Origin: Vulcanimicrobiota bacterium
Lineage (GTDB): Bacteria; Vulcanimicrobiota; Xenobia; Xenobiales; JADMJV01
Assembly: GCA_019637395.1 (NCBI GenBank)
Contig: JAHBVR010000008.1
Coordinates: 269,070 to 333,069 of the forward strand
Reading direction: 5' to 3'
DNA length: 64,000 bases
The position numbers were made by a program, and so were the translations under genes. Under the pieces are notes generated by a model, which was given only the letters and a program-made list of their open reading frames with translations, was not told where the DNA came from and made no database searches. Every line of letters starts with the position of its first letter. The first letter of the stretch is position 1. Of the stretch, positions 51,065-60,700 are shown one piece after another.

Positions 51065-52536
51065 ACCCTGTGCAGATTTTAAAACCCGAACTGGCCTGGC
51101 AGGGCATGGTGCCTTTGCTGATGTTGGGCGGGCTGTTCGTTTTTCACTTTCTGCTGGAGATTTTGCGTTCGCCCAAGAGCCGCACCACGGGAGGATTTTG
51201 GACCCTGTTGGTCAGTTTACTGGGCGTTCTCTACCTGGCTTGCTGTCCCGATCAGCCCACGGGAGCGCTGGTCCATCAGATGTGGATTTACGATGGCGTA
51301 ACGCGCCTGGGCTCGCTGGTGATCTTTCTGAGTCTGGCGGCGGTGACTCTGCTGGTGCCTAAATCCCTCGAGGAAACCGGGCACCTGGGCGAATACTACG
51401 CGCTACTCACGGGTTCCGCGCTGGGGATGGTCATGCTGATGGGCAGCAATTCCTTGCTGGTGACTTTCCTGGCTCTGGAGATTTTTTCGCTGGCTCTCTA
51501 CCTGTTGTGCATCTTCCAGCCGGAGAAGCCGGCCTGTCAGGAATCGGGCCTGAAATACTTTATCCTCAGTTCGCTGGCCTCGGCCGTCATTCTTTACGGA
51601 ATGGCCCTGATCTACGGGGCTACCGGTACGACCTGGCTCCACGAGATCGGAGCCCGGGTCGACCAGGGCGGTGTCTTGTTGATGGTCGGCAGCGCCCTGC
51701 TGGCGGCCGGCCTGGCCTTCAAGGTCTCGGCGGTTCCCTTTCATCTCTGGACCCCGGATGTCTATCAAGGCGCTCCCACTCCGGTTACCGCCTTCATGTC
51801 GGTGGCCACCAAGACGGCCGCTCTGGTGGCGCTCTTACGCTTCTTCCCCATGACGCTGGGGCTGGCCGGTGGCGCCGCCGATACGGTTCGCATCCAGTGG
51901 TGGGTTATTCTCTGGTCGCTCTCGATTCTGTCGATGATTTTCGGCAATTTGATGGCTCTCTCCCAGAACAACCTGAAGCGGATGCTGGCCTATTCGGGTA
52001 TTGCTCAGGCCGGTTACTTGCTGAGCGCGGTATTCGTGGGCACGGCCAGCGCCAAAGTCAGCCTGTTTTTCTACCTGCTCGTTTATCTATGCATGAATTT
52101 GGGCGCCTTCGCCATCGTGGCCGCTCTCGAAGAGTTGGGAGAGCCGGTCGAGTTGCCTTCCCTGGCCGGTTTGAGTATGCGCCAGCCCTACCTGGCGGCG
52201 GCGCTGGCCGTATGCCTGTTCAGTCTGACCGGTCTGCCTCCCACCGCCGGTTTCGTGGCCAAATACCAATTGTTCAGTTGCTTGATGGCCTCGCCGGGCG
52301 GGCCGCTGCCTAAATACCTGGTGGCCGCCGCCCTGGTGGGTTCGCTGCTTTCAGCGGCTTATTACCTGCGCTTCGTGGCTCAGGCTTACAGTCTGGGGCC
52401 GGCTCCGGAGCCTCAGAAACAGCTGCCGACTACCTTCTGGGCCGTTATCGGCGCGGCCGTGGCCGGCGTCTTTGCTCTGTCGTTGTGGGCCGGTCCGGTG
52501 CTGGAGTGGATACAAGCTCTGGTCGGCGGGCTGTAA
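51061..52536 (+). CDS. nuoN: NADH-quinone oxidoreductase subunit N
   Basis: 491 residues from ATG 51061 (ATGA overlap with nuoM). The proton-channel motifs are LALEIFSLALYLLC (Glu), FKVSAVPFHLWTPDVYQGAP with PTPVTAFMSVATKTAAL (Lys residues), and NLKRMLAYSGIAQAGYLL. It is the last subunit of the fourteen-gene operon. No clear terminator follows, and the next gene begins 66 nt on. Confidence 0.97.
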   Translation: MNPVQILKPELAWQGMVPLLMLGGLFVFHFLLEILRSPKSRTTGGFWTLLVSLLGVLYLACCPDQPTGALVHQMWIYDGVTRLGSLVIFLSLAAVTLLVPKSLEETGHLGEYYALLTGSALGMVMLMGSNSLLVTFLALEIFSLALYLLCIFQPEKPACQESGLKYFILSSLASAVILYGMALIYGATGTTWLHEIGARVDQGGVLLMVGSALLAAGLAFKVSAVPFHLWTPDVYQGAPTPVTAFMSVATKTAALVALLRFFPMTLGLAGGAADTVRIQWWVILWSLSILSMIFGNLMALSQNNLKRMLAYSGIAQAGYLLSAVFVGTASAKVSLFFYLLVYLCMNLGAFAIVAALEELGEPVELPSLAGLSMRQPYLAAALAVCLFSLTGLPPTAGFVAKYQLFSCLMASPGGPLPKYLVAAALVGSLLSAAYYLRFVAQAYSLGPAPEPQKQLPTTFWAVIGAAVAGVFALSLWAGPVLEWIQALVGGL

Positions 52537-52601
52537 CACCCAGCAGGAGCCGTCCGCGCCCAACCGGAAGTCTGACTGTAGTTCGAGAAAGCGGGTTAAG
52601 A

Positions 52602-53444
52602 ATGCCCAAGTTCTGTCCCAATTGTGGTCACCAGGCCAAAGACACGGCCAAGTTTTGCAGTGGCTGCGGCGGTTCGTTTCCCGCCGCCGCACCGACTTCC
52701 AGTTCTACACCACCGGCCCAGGACGGAGGCTGGAGCAATTTTGATTCTCAGGAGCAGCAGCCGGGTAGCGGCGGTTACGCTCCCCCTCAGCACTGGGAAT
52801 CTTATGACTATCCTTCTGGCGGAACGACGCCTGCGTCCAGCTATTCCGTGCCCACCTATGAGCCCTCCATGCGGGCGGACGCCAGCCGGCCCCTGCCACC
52901 TCTATCTTTCGATGCTCCTGCCGCCGGCGGCGGCTCACCCCGAGACAAAGCCCGTGACATCGCCCGCAGTTTTTCCTTGTGGGCGGCCGGTATCGTGCTT
53001 TTTCCCATCCCGTTCTCCGACCTGGTATTGCTCATGCCCATCCAGACAGCCATGGTCATCTCCATCGGCAAGGCCTACGGAGTCAAGGACCCGCCGGAGA
53101 AAACCCTGGCCCATATCGCGGCTGCCTGCGGTGCCTCGGTGTTCGGTCAGATCACCACTCTGTTCGTGAGCAACCTGATTCCCATTATCGGCAAACTGGT
53201 CAGTGCGCCCTTCGTCTATGGCTGGACCTATGGTCTGGGCGAGGTGGCCATCCGTTATTTCGAAAGCCAGGGGCAGATCGGCGCCGACGAGATGAAAACG
53301 CTCTTCAAACAGGTCTCTAAGGACGCTACCCGCGGTTTTAAGGCCAGCGACGTCAATAAGGCCCGCGAGAGCATGGACCATCTGCGCGAGCACCTTTCCG
53401 AGGAAGACTACCGCAAGCTCCGCTCCCGTTTCGGTCAGGGCTAA
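52602..53444 (+). CDS. Zinc-ribbon protein with DUF697-like membrane domain
   Basis: 280 residues from ATG 52602. The N-terminal double zinc ribbon reads KFCPNCGHQAKDTAKFCSGC (CxxC-x10-CxxC). A 90-residue Pro/Ser/Gly-rich linker leads to a DUF697-like region (about 135-220): IARSFSLWAAGIVLFPIPFS then DLVLLMPIQTAMVISIGKAY, and GASVFGQITTLFVSNLIPII, two hydrophobic hairpins. A charged helical tail follows. Its stop overlaps the HAD gene by one base. The role is unknown; such proteins may link membrane and cytosolic partners. Confidence 0.85.
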   Translation: MPKFCPNCGHQAKDTAKFCSGCGGSFPAAAPTSSSTPPAQDGGWSNFDSQEQQPGSGGYAPPQHWESYDYPSGGTTPASSYSVPTYEPSMRADASRPLPPLSFDAPAAGGGSPRDKARDIARSFSLWAAGIVLFPIPFSDLVLLMPIQTAMVISIGKAYGVKDPPEKTLAHIAAACGASVFGQITTLFVSNLIPIIGKLVSAPFVYGWTYGLGEVAIRYFESQGQIGADEMKTLFKQVSKDATRGFKASDVNKARESMDHLREHLSEEDYRKLRSRFGQG

Positions 53445-54076
53445 TGGCGTCCGGTCGGCCGCTGATCTTCGATTTGGACGGGACGTTGTGGGACTCCACC
53501 GAAGTGGTGGCTCAGGCCTGGAATGCCGCTTTAGCGGAAGCCCGGCTGGAGTTGGCTGCTCTGAGCGCGGCCGATATCGGCTCGGTGATGGGGTTCACCC
53601 ACGAACAGATTCGCGCGCGGCTCTTTCCCGAACTGGACCTCGACCGCTGGAATGAATTCTCGCGCCTGGCCTATGCCCGCGAGGAGGAGTTCCTGCGCCG
53701 GCAGGGTGCCGCGCTTTATCCTGGAGTCCCGCAGGGCCTCAGGCGGCTGGCCGAGCGCCATCCCCTGGGTATCGTCAGCAACTGCCAGCAAGGATACATC
53801 GAGGTGTTCTTGGAGTGGACCGGCCTGAAGACAATCTTTCAGGACTGGGAATGCCACGGTAACACTGGTTTGAGTAAAGGCGACAACATTCGCCGCCTGT
53901 GTTCGCGCCAGAACTGGAAGGGCGCCCTGTATATCGGCGATACGGCTGGCGACGAAGCGGCCGCCGGCCAGGCCGGTTGTGATTTTCTCTTCGCCAGCTA
54001 CGGCTTCGGTCAGGCCTCGGCGGAGGCGCGCCGCCTGGATTTCTTCCAGCAACTGGTGGAGTTGGTGCCGGCCTGA
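53444..54076 (+). CDS. HAD-superfamily hydrolase (phosphoglycolate phosphatase-like)
   Basis: 210 residues. HAD motif I is FDLDGTLWDS (nucleophile and acid Asp); motif II is GIVSNCQQG (Ser/Asn); the motif III Lys is in GLSKGDNIRRL; motif IV is YIGDTAGDEAAA. The alpha-helical cap lies between motifs I and II (C1 type), as in phosphoglycolate phosphatase and beta-phosphoglucomutase. The natural substrate cannot be told. Start and stop overlap both neighbours by one base. Confidence 0.92.
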   Translation: MASGRPLIFDLDGTLWDSTEVVAQAWNAALAEARLELAALSAADIGSVMGFTHEQIRARLFPELDLDRWNEFSRLAYAREEEFLRRQGAALYPGVPQGLRRLAERHPLGIVSNCQQGYIEVFLEWTGLKTIFQDWECHGNTGLSKGDNIRRLCSRQNWKGALYIGDTAGDEAAAGQAGCDFLFASYGFGQASAEARRLDFFQQLVELVPA

Positions 54077-54945
54077 TGTCGCAGCTCCAGGAATGGTTCC
54101 AGGACAATCCCCGGGCCCGCCCGATCCTCATGACCGCCATGCTTTTCGTGGGCTGTCTGGCCATAGGCATCTGGTCTACGGCCGGATCCCACCGGCCGGT
54201 TGCCACCATCAACCGGACGCCGGATCCGGCCATCACTCCAGACGTTCCCACCATGACCGGCGAAACCCCCGACCTGCGCCAGGCTCGCTCCGCCTGGGTT
54301 TCCCAGGTGGAAACGCCGGTTTACGCGGAACCTGGCTTGAATCAGCCAGTGCTCAAGAAGCTGAATCGCTGGGAAGAGGTCTATCACCTCGAGCAGCAAG
54401 ACAACTGGGACAAGGTTCGCCTGGCCGATAGCTCGATCGTCTGGGTGCAGAGCAAACACCTGGTTTTTGCCAAGCCGGCCGATCTGAACAAGCCGAACGC
54501 GGCCGAAGTGACCGTGATGGCTTTCTATGAGGCGGTGGTGCGCAAGGACTACGCTGCCGCTTACTCCTATCTGGCCGGCCCCTGGAAGGCCCAGTTGAGC
54601 TTCACCGATTTCGTCGACGGCTACTCGCGCACCAACAGTCTGAGTACCGAAATCCGCCAGGTAATCCCGATGGGAGACGGCCGTTTCCAGGTGGATGTGG
54701 CCATGCGAGCCTCGGAAGGAGGGCAACAGGTCCCCTACATGGGCTCCTACCTGGTGGAGAAGATCGGCGACGAGTGGTTTCTCGGCGCCGGTTCCTTGAC
54801 CATTACCGGTGGCCCGCGCGCCGATCCCCGCCTGCCCAGCGTGCGCGTCCCCCTGGTGGAAACCCCCTCGGCGGTGGGCAGCCCGGATCTGCCGCCGGTC
54901 GAGGAAGACGTCAATCCCGAGCCCGTCCCCGACGAATCCCACTGA
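54076..54945 (+). CDS. Membrane-anchored SH3-like protein
   Basis: 289 residues. One N-terminal membrane helix (PILMTAMLFVGCLAIGIWST) anchors a periplasmic part. Residues about 70-132 resemble a bacterial SH3 domain (AEPGLNQPVLKKLNRWEEVY, then NWDKVRLADSSIVWVQSKHL). From about 145 to 240 the pattern TVMAFYEAVVRKDYAAAYSYL, and later YLVEKIGDEWFLGAGSL, matches NTF2/DUF4878-like folds. The tail is Pro/Glu-rich. It is probably an envelope sensor or binding protein. Cotranscribed with the HAD gene. Confidence 0.82.
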   Translation: MSQLQEWFQDNPRARPILMTAMLFVGCLAIGIWSTAGSHRPVATINRTPDPAITPDVPTMTGETPDLRQARSAWVSQVETPVYAEPGLNQPVLKKLNRWEEVYHLEQQDNWDKVRLADSSIVWVQSKHLVFAKPADLNKPNAAEVTVMAFYEAVVRKDYAAAYSYLAGPWKAQLSFTDFVDGYSRTNSLSTEIRQVIPMGDGRFQVDVAMRASEGGQQVPYMGSYLVEKIGDEWFLGAGSLTITGGPRADPRLPSVRVPLVETPSAVGSPDLPPVEEDVNPEPVPDESH

Positions 54946-54954
54946 CGTTAGAGG

Positions 54955-55674
54955 CTATTGCATAGGGGGAATGCGGCCGCCCCAGTCGATGCTGTCCTGG
55001 CCGCTCTCCCAGCTGCCTTCGATGACCAGGCGCACGGTCACGGCTACGGGTTGGCCGGCCACTTCGGCTCGGTACCAGGGCAGGCCCGAAAAGCTCTGTC
55101 GTACGGCTTCGTCCAGCGTGGGCGCCCCCGTGCCCTCCATGACTTCCACTCGGGTAGAACCGTCTTTCTCTACCCGGCAGCGCAGAGTCATGAGAAAGTG
55201 GCCGTCGCGGTTGCGCAAAAAGGCAGGAATGGGAATGCGTTGGGGTCCCTTCAGCATGGCCGGCGGATCCAGGGGGAGTTCCCCGAATCCCTCGCTGCTG
55301 GGTGGGGCCGCGGCCTGGCGACGGACTTTGGTTGGATGGTGAACGGGGTAGCCTCTCTGAGCTTGCGGAGGCGCCGGATTGTTGGGCAAAGAGGGTTGGA
55401 TCATGGCGGCGGCACCGGGTCGAGCAGGGGCCCGAGGAACGGCCGCCGGGCCGGGGCTGGGACGGGCTTGCGGCAGGCCGGGCGGAGCGGGAGCCACGGA
55501 GTGGATTCGGGTTTGGCCCGGCTGCGGGGGAGGAGCTGGCTGCAGCTTGACTTGCAGCGGCGGCAGCGGACGTGGCGGGCTGCCGGTTAGAGGAGAAAAC
55601 CAGCGGGCCCAGCCCGGCAGAAAGATGAAGGCATGCAACAGAGCCGAAGCCAGCAGGCAGTTTTCCAACCTCAT
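54955..55674 (-). CDS. TonB-like energy transducer
   Basis: 239 residues from ATG 55674. A single N-terminal hydrophobic helix (NCLLASALLHAFIFLPGWAR) is followed by a 100-residue Pro/Ala-rich stretch that could span the periplasm, and then a C-terminal domain (about 155-235) with RCRVEKDGSTRVEVMEGTGA and LDEAVRQSFSGLPWYRA, matching the TonB C-terminal family. TonB links the proton motive force to outer-membrane receptors. No exbB/exbD or receptor gene lies beside it. Confidence 0.85.
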   Translation of the reverse strand: MRLENCLLASALLHAFIFLPGWARWFSPLTGSPPRPLPPLQVKLQPAPPPQPGQTRIHSVAPAPPGLPQARPSPGPAAVPRAPARPGAAAMIQPSLPNNPAPPQAQRGYPVHHPTKVRRQAAAPPSSEGFGELPLDPPAMLKGPQRIPIPAFLRNRDGHFLMTLRCRVEKDGSTRVEVMEGTGAPTLDEAVRQSFSGLPWYRAEVAGQPVAVTVRLVIEGSWESGQDSIDWGGRIPPMQ

Positions 55675-55743
55675 CGCATGATTGTAGCATTTCGCCACCG
55701 GCCAACGCAGGGGGGACAATACTGAGGGCGCGAATCACCGCTG

Positions 55744-56919
55744 GTGGGTAGGGGGAAGAGACCGAATCCAGGCGTTGAGGTGCTGCGCTTATTGGCGCAG
55801 GGCCGTAATTGGGCGCAAATTCTCGAGCTTTTGCCGGAGTTGGCCGAGCCGGCCGAATGGAGCCGGCTGAGCGCCGATGCCGATCGGTTGGAACAGCACC
55901 ACCTATTTTCCGAGATTCTGGAACAGATTCCCGACATGATTTTCGTCAAGGAAGCCCGGGAGCTGCGCTTCGTCTTGCTCAATCGGGCCGGCGAGGAGTT
56001 GCTCGGCTTTCCGCGCTCGGAAATGCTGGGCAAAACGGATTTCGACTTCTTCCCCGCGCACGAGGCGGCCTACTTTCAGGAGAAGGACCGCCTGGTCTTG
56101 AATTCGGGTCAATTGCTGGACATCCCTCAGGAACAGGTGATGACGCGGTCGGGAACGCGATCTCTGTACACGCAGAAAATCCCCCTTTGCGATGAGGATG
56201 GCACGCCCCGGTATTTGGTAGGCGTTTCGCGGGACATCACCGAGTTTGTGCAGGCCCAGGCGGAGGTGGCCCGCTCCCAACAGCAACTTCGCCGTTTGTC
56301 CGCTCAGTTGCAGCAAGCCCAGGAAGATGAGCGCCAGCGTCTGGCTCGGGAGTTACATGATGAGTTGGGCCAGGTGCTGACCGGCGTGCGCATCGAGCTG
56401 GCCTGGCTGGAAAAGCGCTTGCCCGAAGATCAGGTCGGGCTGGTCGCTCACCTGGAGCAGGCCCAGGCCCTGGTCCATTCGGCCCTGGCCACCGTGCGCC
56501 GCGTGGCCACAGCGCTGCGTCCGCAAATTCTCGACGACCTGGGTCTGCAGGCGGCCATCGACTGGCTGCTTCAAGAAATTTGCGGCCGGGCCGGGATTGC
56601 AGCGCATTTGGAGTTTCGCTTGAACCGGCGGTTGGCTCCTGAACTGTCCACTACCATTTACCGGGCCTGCCAGGAAGCACTCACCAATATCGTGCGCCAT
56701 TCCCAGGCGCGGCGGGCGGCCGTGCGCATCCATCTGGACGGCGATTGGGTGGTCACCGAGGTCGAGGACGATGGCCTGGGGCTGCAGACTCCGCGGGAAG
56801 GTTCGCTGGGGTTGGTGGGCATTCGCGAACGAGTGCAGCTACACGGTGGCGCTCTGGAGTTGTCGGCTCCGGTTGACTGCCCAGGGACTTTGCTGGTTTT
56901 TCGCCTGCCTCTGGCGTGA
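55744..56919 (+). CDS. PAS-domain histidine kinase (NarX/DesK-type HisKA_3)
   Basis: 391 residues from GTG 55744 (start uncertain). A PAS domain occupies about 53-170 (LEQIPDMIFVKEARELRFVL, NRAGEELLGFPRSEMLGKTD). The HisKA_3 box is QRLARELHDELGQVLTGVRI with His205 as phosphorylation site. The HATPase domain has CQEALTNIVRHSQARR (N box), EVEDDGLGL (G1 box) and GSLGLVGIRERVQLHGG (G2 box). There is no membrane segment, so it senses a cytoplasmic cue or a bound cofactor. No response regulator is adjacent; a LuxR-type partner would be expected elsewhere. Confidence 0.92.
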   Translation: MGRGKRPNPGVEVLRLLAQGRNWAQILELLPELAEPAEWSRLSADADRLEQHHLFSEILEQIPDMIFVKEARELRFVLLNRAGEELLGFPRSEMLGKTDFDFFPAHEAAYFQEKDRLVLNSGQLLDIPQEQVMTRSGTRSLYTQKIPLCDEDGTPRYLVGVSRDITEFVQAQAEVARSQQQLRRLSAQLQQAQEDERQRLARELHDELGQVLTGVRIELAWLEKRLPEDQVGLVAHLEQAQALVHSALATVRRVATALRPQILDDLGLQAAIDWLLQEICGRAGIAAHLEFRLNRRLAPELSTTIYRACQEALTNIVRHSQARRAAVRIHLDGDWVVTEVEDDGLGLQTPREGSLGLVGIRERVQLHGGALELSAPVDCPGTLLVFRLPLA

Positions 56920-56957
56920 AAAGGCCCGGACCTTTCGGTCCAGGCCTTTCACGCCAG
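56911..56957. terminator. Bidirectional terminator between convergent genes
   Basis: CTGGCGTGA-AAAGGCC-CGGACC-TTTC-GGTCC-A-GGCCTTT-CACGCCAG is one long, nearly perfect palindrome that contains the histidine kinase stop codon. The inner GGACC/GGTCC stem is followed by GGCCTTT in one direction and GGGCCTTTT in the other, so it can stop transcription from both sides. Confidence 0.75.
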
Positions 56958-56966
56958 AGGCGATTT

Positions 56967-57302
56967 TTAGCGGCCGAAGTTGGCCCCCAGACCTTGCATC
57001 AGCGCGCCGGGTTGGCCCTCCAATTGATTGGGCTTCGGCTCCATGAGCTTCCTGATAATTTCAGGGTCAATCTTGTCTTGGGGCTGGGTCGGCAGCTGCT
57101 GTTGACCGAATTTCTTGGCCAGGCTATCGACTAATTTTTTGTCGATGTTCTTGGGAATTTTATTTTTGTCGATGCCCTGAGCCCTTTTTTTGCCTTTGCC
57201 TTTGGCTTTTTTGGTTTTGCCGCCACCGCCGGTAACGGCGCCATTAACGCCGCCGTAGCCGCCTTCGGAAATTGAATTCGAAGAAATTCCGCTGATAGCC
57301 AT
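56967..57302 (-). CDS. Small basic hypothetical protein
   Basis: 111 residues; AGGAGG lies upstream of the ATG, an unusually good ribosome site. The N-terminal 25 residues are Gly/Ser-rich (MAISGISSNSISEGGYGG), then comes a Lys-rich run (KTKKAKGKGKKRAQGIDKNK), then a helical Gln/Pro-containing C-terminus (LVDSLAKKFGQQQLPTQ). No signal peptide or known domain. It could be a nucleic-acid-binding or secreted small protein; nothing decides between them. Confidence 0.7.
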   Translation of the reverse strand: MAISGISSNSISEGGYGGVNGAVTGGGGKTKKAKGKGKKRAQGIDKNKIPKNIDKKLVDSLAKKFGQQQLPTQPQDKIDPEIIRKLMEPKPNQLEGQPGALMQGLGANFGR

Positions 57303-57479
57303 TTTTGTTTCGCCTCCTGTGGTTTTTGTGTGCCTCTGCTATGATTAGACCGGAAGAATGTGGTGAGTGGCGAGGGTTGAAAAATTTCTCAAAAGTAAAT
57401 ATTGTAAACAAGTTGTTGTCGGCATTTTGATATTTGGTTAACCGCTGGGCAGCAAGGACGGTGGTGCCGGCTCGCCTCG

Positions 57480-57715
57480 CAAAGATAGGGGAACTCACTC
57501 CTCCCGCCCTTCCAAATACTCGAGCCAGGAGCACCAATCGGTGAGCAAGGCCGCTGACGGTCTGCAAAAAATGCTTGAGCAGTTCGGTTTTGCCCACCCG
57601 CCGCCGGCTATAGAGTACAAACAGCCGGGCCCCCCCTTCGGGAAGGGCCCGGGCCAGCGCTTGCCATTCCTGGACACGATTGTGCTCCAGTAGTCTGTCT
57701 ACTTTAGATTAGATT
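57480..57715 (-). pseudogene. Remnant of an archaeal-ATPase/DUF234-type P-loop gene
   Basis: The leftward frame reads DRLLEHNRVQEWQALARALP, then ARLFVLYSRRRVGKTELLKH. This is the 'E-L-xx-L...VLYGRRRVGKTELL' N-terminus of STAND-like ATPases of the archaeal ATPase family, with its Walker A. An in-frame TAA lies just upstream, no start codon precedes it, and the frame decays after about 50 residues, so only a piece survives. The rest of the gap (57303-57479) is AT-richer and shows no gene. Confidence 0.55.
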
Positions 57716-57721
57716 GTTCGA

Positions 57722-60700
57722 TTAGCTGTGGATGCTGTTCATTCGCCATTCGGGTCCCTGACTGCTCCAGACTAGAGGCATCCTTTCAACCCGGGGCATC
57801 CATACTTTGAGCTGATAGCTGTTGCCGAGTGTCTGGTAGAATACGCGGGTTCCGTTGGGATGCTCTTTCCAGGTCTCCGGATAACGCCCGTGAGTCAGTT
57901 TCCAGTGCTCCAGGTCGATGACCAGACGGCAGCAGGCGATCAGAAGTTGGCGTTCGGAATCGTTTGGGTCAGTCCAGTAGGTCGTCCGGAAGACCGGGCT
58001 GTCGGACGCGCTGAACTTGGACAGATAGTGCTCCAGGAAAATTTCCGCTTGTTGGCGCGTGAAGAATCGGTCAATCGGATCCCGGCTGGGGGTCGGGTAG
58101 CGATACTCTCCACCGCGCAGCAGGGTTTGATAATGCCGAGCGGCTCGGCGGTCGCAGGCGGCGCGAATTTGCGTCGGGCCGTCGGGGAGGTTGGCTTGAA
58201 TCCGATCGATCTGCTCGAGCTGAGGCAACGTCCAGATCTGGCTGCGTAGGGCTAGCAGGATTTGGCCGCGGAGCAGACTGGTTAGGTAGAGCGCCGAGCC
58301 GGTTCGGTGTTGTTCCGAGTGAGCGCACAGAATAGACATTTTTTCCAGCAGGTCCAGGTATTCTGCCGGCTGGTGCTGGTAGAGGGCCTGCTCGGCCTGT
58401 AAAAAGAGCACGCCGCTGGCGTCGAGCTGATCTCGCTGGCTTCCGGAGCGCCCGTCGGCCAGCAGAGGAGCGAGCAACTCCTGGAACTTCTGCTCGTGAC
58501 CCCGCAGGCCTCTCAGCTCATACGGATTTACCAGCTTGACGTGGCCACCCCGATAGGGCTCGTGGGTGATGTGGGCCTGGCGCAGGAGGTGCTGGAGCGA
58601 GGAAGAGGGCAACCGGGTATGGCTGTTTTTGGCCACGAAGGCCGCAAACTCGGCGGCGTGAGGGCGGGGAACAAGTGCCAGGCTGAGCATACCCACCGCG
58701 AAGCAGGTCACCACCAGGGCGGCCAGGCCGCCGGCCCACAGACTGCGCCCGCGCGGGTTGCCGATACCCTGGCTGCGCCAGTGCAGGCGTATTCCCAGCA
58801 AGTAAACCAGCCAGGCGGTGGCGGCCACGATGCCGACCGTTTGAAGCGGATCCACTTCGGACAAACCCTCGGGCAACATTTCCGCGCGCCACTGGCCGAG
58901 AAAGGCCAGCGACCAGGCGGTCACAGGCAGCCCGGCCAATAAAGTGGCCGTGTAACTCAGGGTCAGCCAGGACCAGCGAACCTTACCCGGTTTTTGCGTC
59001 AGCGGGGCGGCCCACCAGGCCCAGGCCAGACCGACCAGGATGGCCAGACCTGTGCAAGAATTGGCTTGCGAGTTGGAGTAGCGATAGAACTGGAGCGAGG
59101 CGATTTGGAACCACAGGCAGAGCGGCACCAGCAAGGCCAGCGAGTAGGTCCAGGGGTTGAAGAGGAAACTCGGACCGCTCAAGGAGCGGGCTCGCAGATG
59201 GAGGGCCAGCATCACCGGCAGAATGGCAATTCCATCCAGCGCATCCGAGAGGTTGAGGCGCAAAGCCTGCAGGAGTAAAGAGAGGGGGCTGCCCGAGCCG
59301 AACAAGGGAGCGACCAATCCGACCATCAACAGCGAGAGCAGGCAGAGCACGGCCGCCTCCTGGACGCAACGAGTGGAGGCCTGGCGCGGACTCTGGGAGG
59401 CGATCGCCAGGCTGGCCCCGATGACGGCGCCCGCCCTGAGGCTGACAAAAAGCGAGAGGCCCGTTCCCAGCGCGGCCAGACCGGCGCTCAGGGGACTGAC
59501 GTTCCAGGTTTTGTAGAAGGTAAATAGCACGGCGGTCAGGCAGGCCGGCAGAAACTGCAGGCCAGCGATCCAGACGGCGCTGGCCCAAAAGTCGCGCGGG
59601 CGTAAGCCGCTGTGCAACAAAATCTCATAGGCTCCGCCGTCTTTTTCGCGCTGAACCAGGCTGAAGGCGGCCAGCAATCCGGCACAGCCCGCCAACAGGG
59701 GCCAGGCAAAGGCACTGGTGCTGAAGGCAATGTAGACCGCCAGGCAGACGCCCAGGTTCCCGGCCAGCACTCCCAGGGTCAACAGATTGCGGCGGCGCAA
59801 TTCGCGCTGCAGGAGAGCCAGGTCGGGCAAGCGGCGGGCCAGCCAGGTTTGCCAGGCGGAACCGCGCTGACGGCGAGGGGCTGGCAGACGACCTTGCTGC
59901 TGCAGGGTGAGGCTACCCACACTTTGGCGGCGCGCGGCCAGGCCAAGCAGCGACAATACGGCGGCGCTGGCCAGATTCCAGGGCGCCGGGGCTCCCAGGC
60001 AACCGGCTACGGCGGCCGCGCCTAGAAAGCTCAGCCAGCGCGGCCAGCCCATGCCCAGTAGTTGCGCTTGAGAGAGATAACCGGAGGCACTGAAGGCCAG
60101 GGCCGTCAACGGCAACCAGACCAGCAGGGACTGCGGATGCACGGGTAGCAAGGCCAGTCCGATCATGAGCAGGGCCGGCAATAAGCTACGCAAGCCGCCG
60201 AGCGCCAGCGTGTCGCTGACCAGGGCCGGCTGTAAGCCGGTCTGCAACATTTCTTCGAGGCAGCGGCCGCGTACCAGCGATGACAGAGTGGCCCACTCCA
60301 AACTCAGCAAAAATAGGGGAATGAGCAGCGTCAAGCCGATCTGGACCATGCCGAAGTAGGCCCAGTTGGCGTCGGTCTCCCCATAATAGTGGATAAAGCC
60401 GCCGGGCAGCAGATAGAGCAGCAGAATCGCCGCCAAGCCGGGGAGGCGCAGCAAGCGCCGAGAGCGCTCGCGTTGGACTACGTGCACCAGGGGATTATCG
60501 CGCAGCCGGCTCCACCAACCGCCGGACGGTTTCTGAGGTTTGACCACCTCGCTGACACGCAGCACGTGTTGAGCGGTGCGGCGGGCAAAGTCTCGGCCCA
60601 GCGGGCTGGGTGGAGGGATCAGCCGGCTGCGTAGTTTTTGTACGGAGAGCAGGCGCTGTTGGCAGGCGGAGCATTCGCTCAGGTGCTGGCTTTCGTCGCT

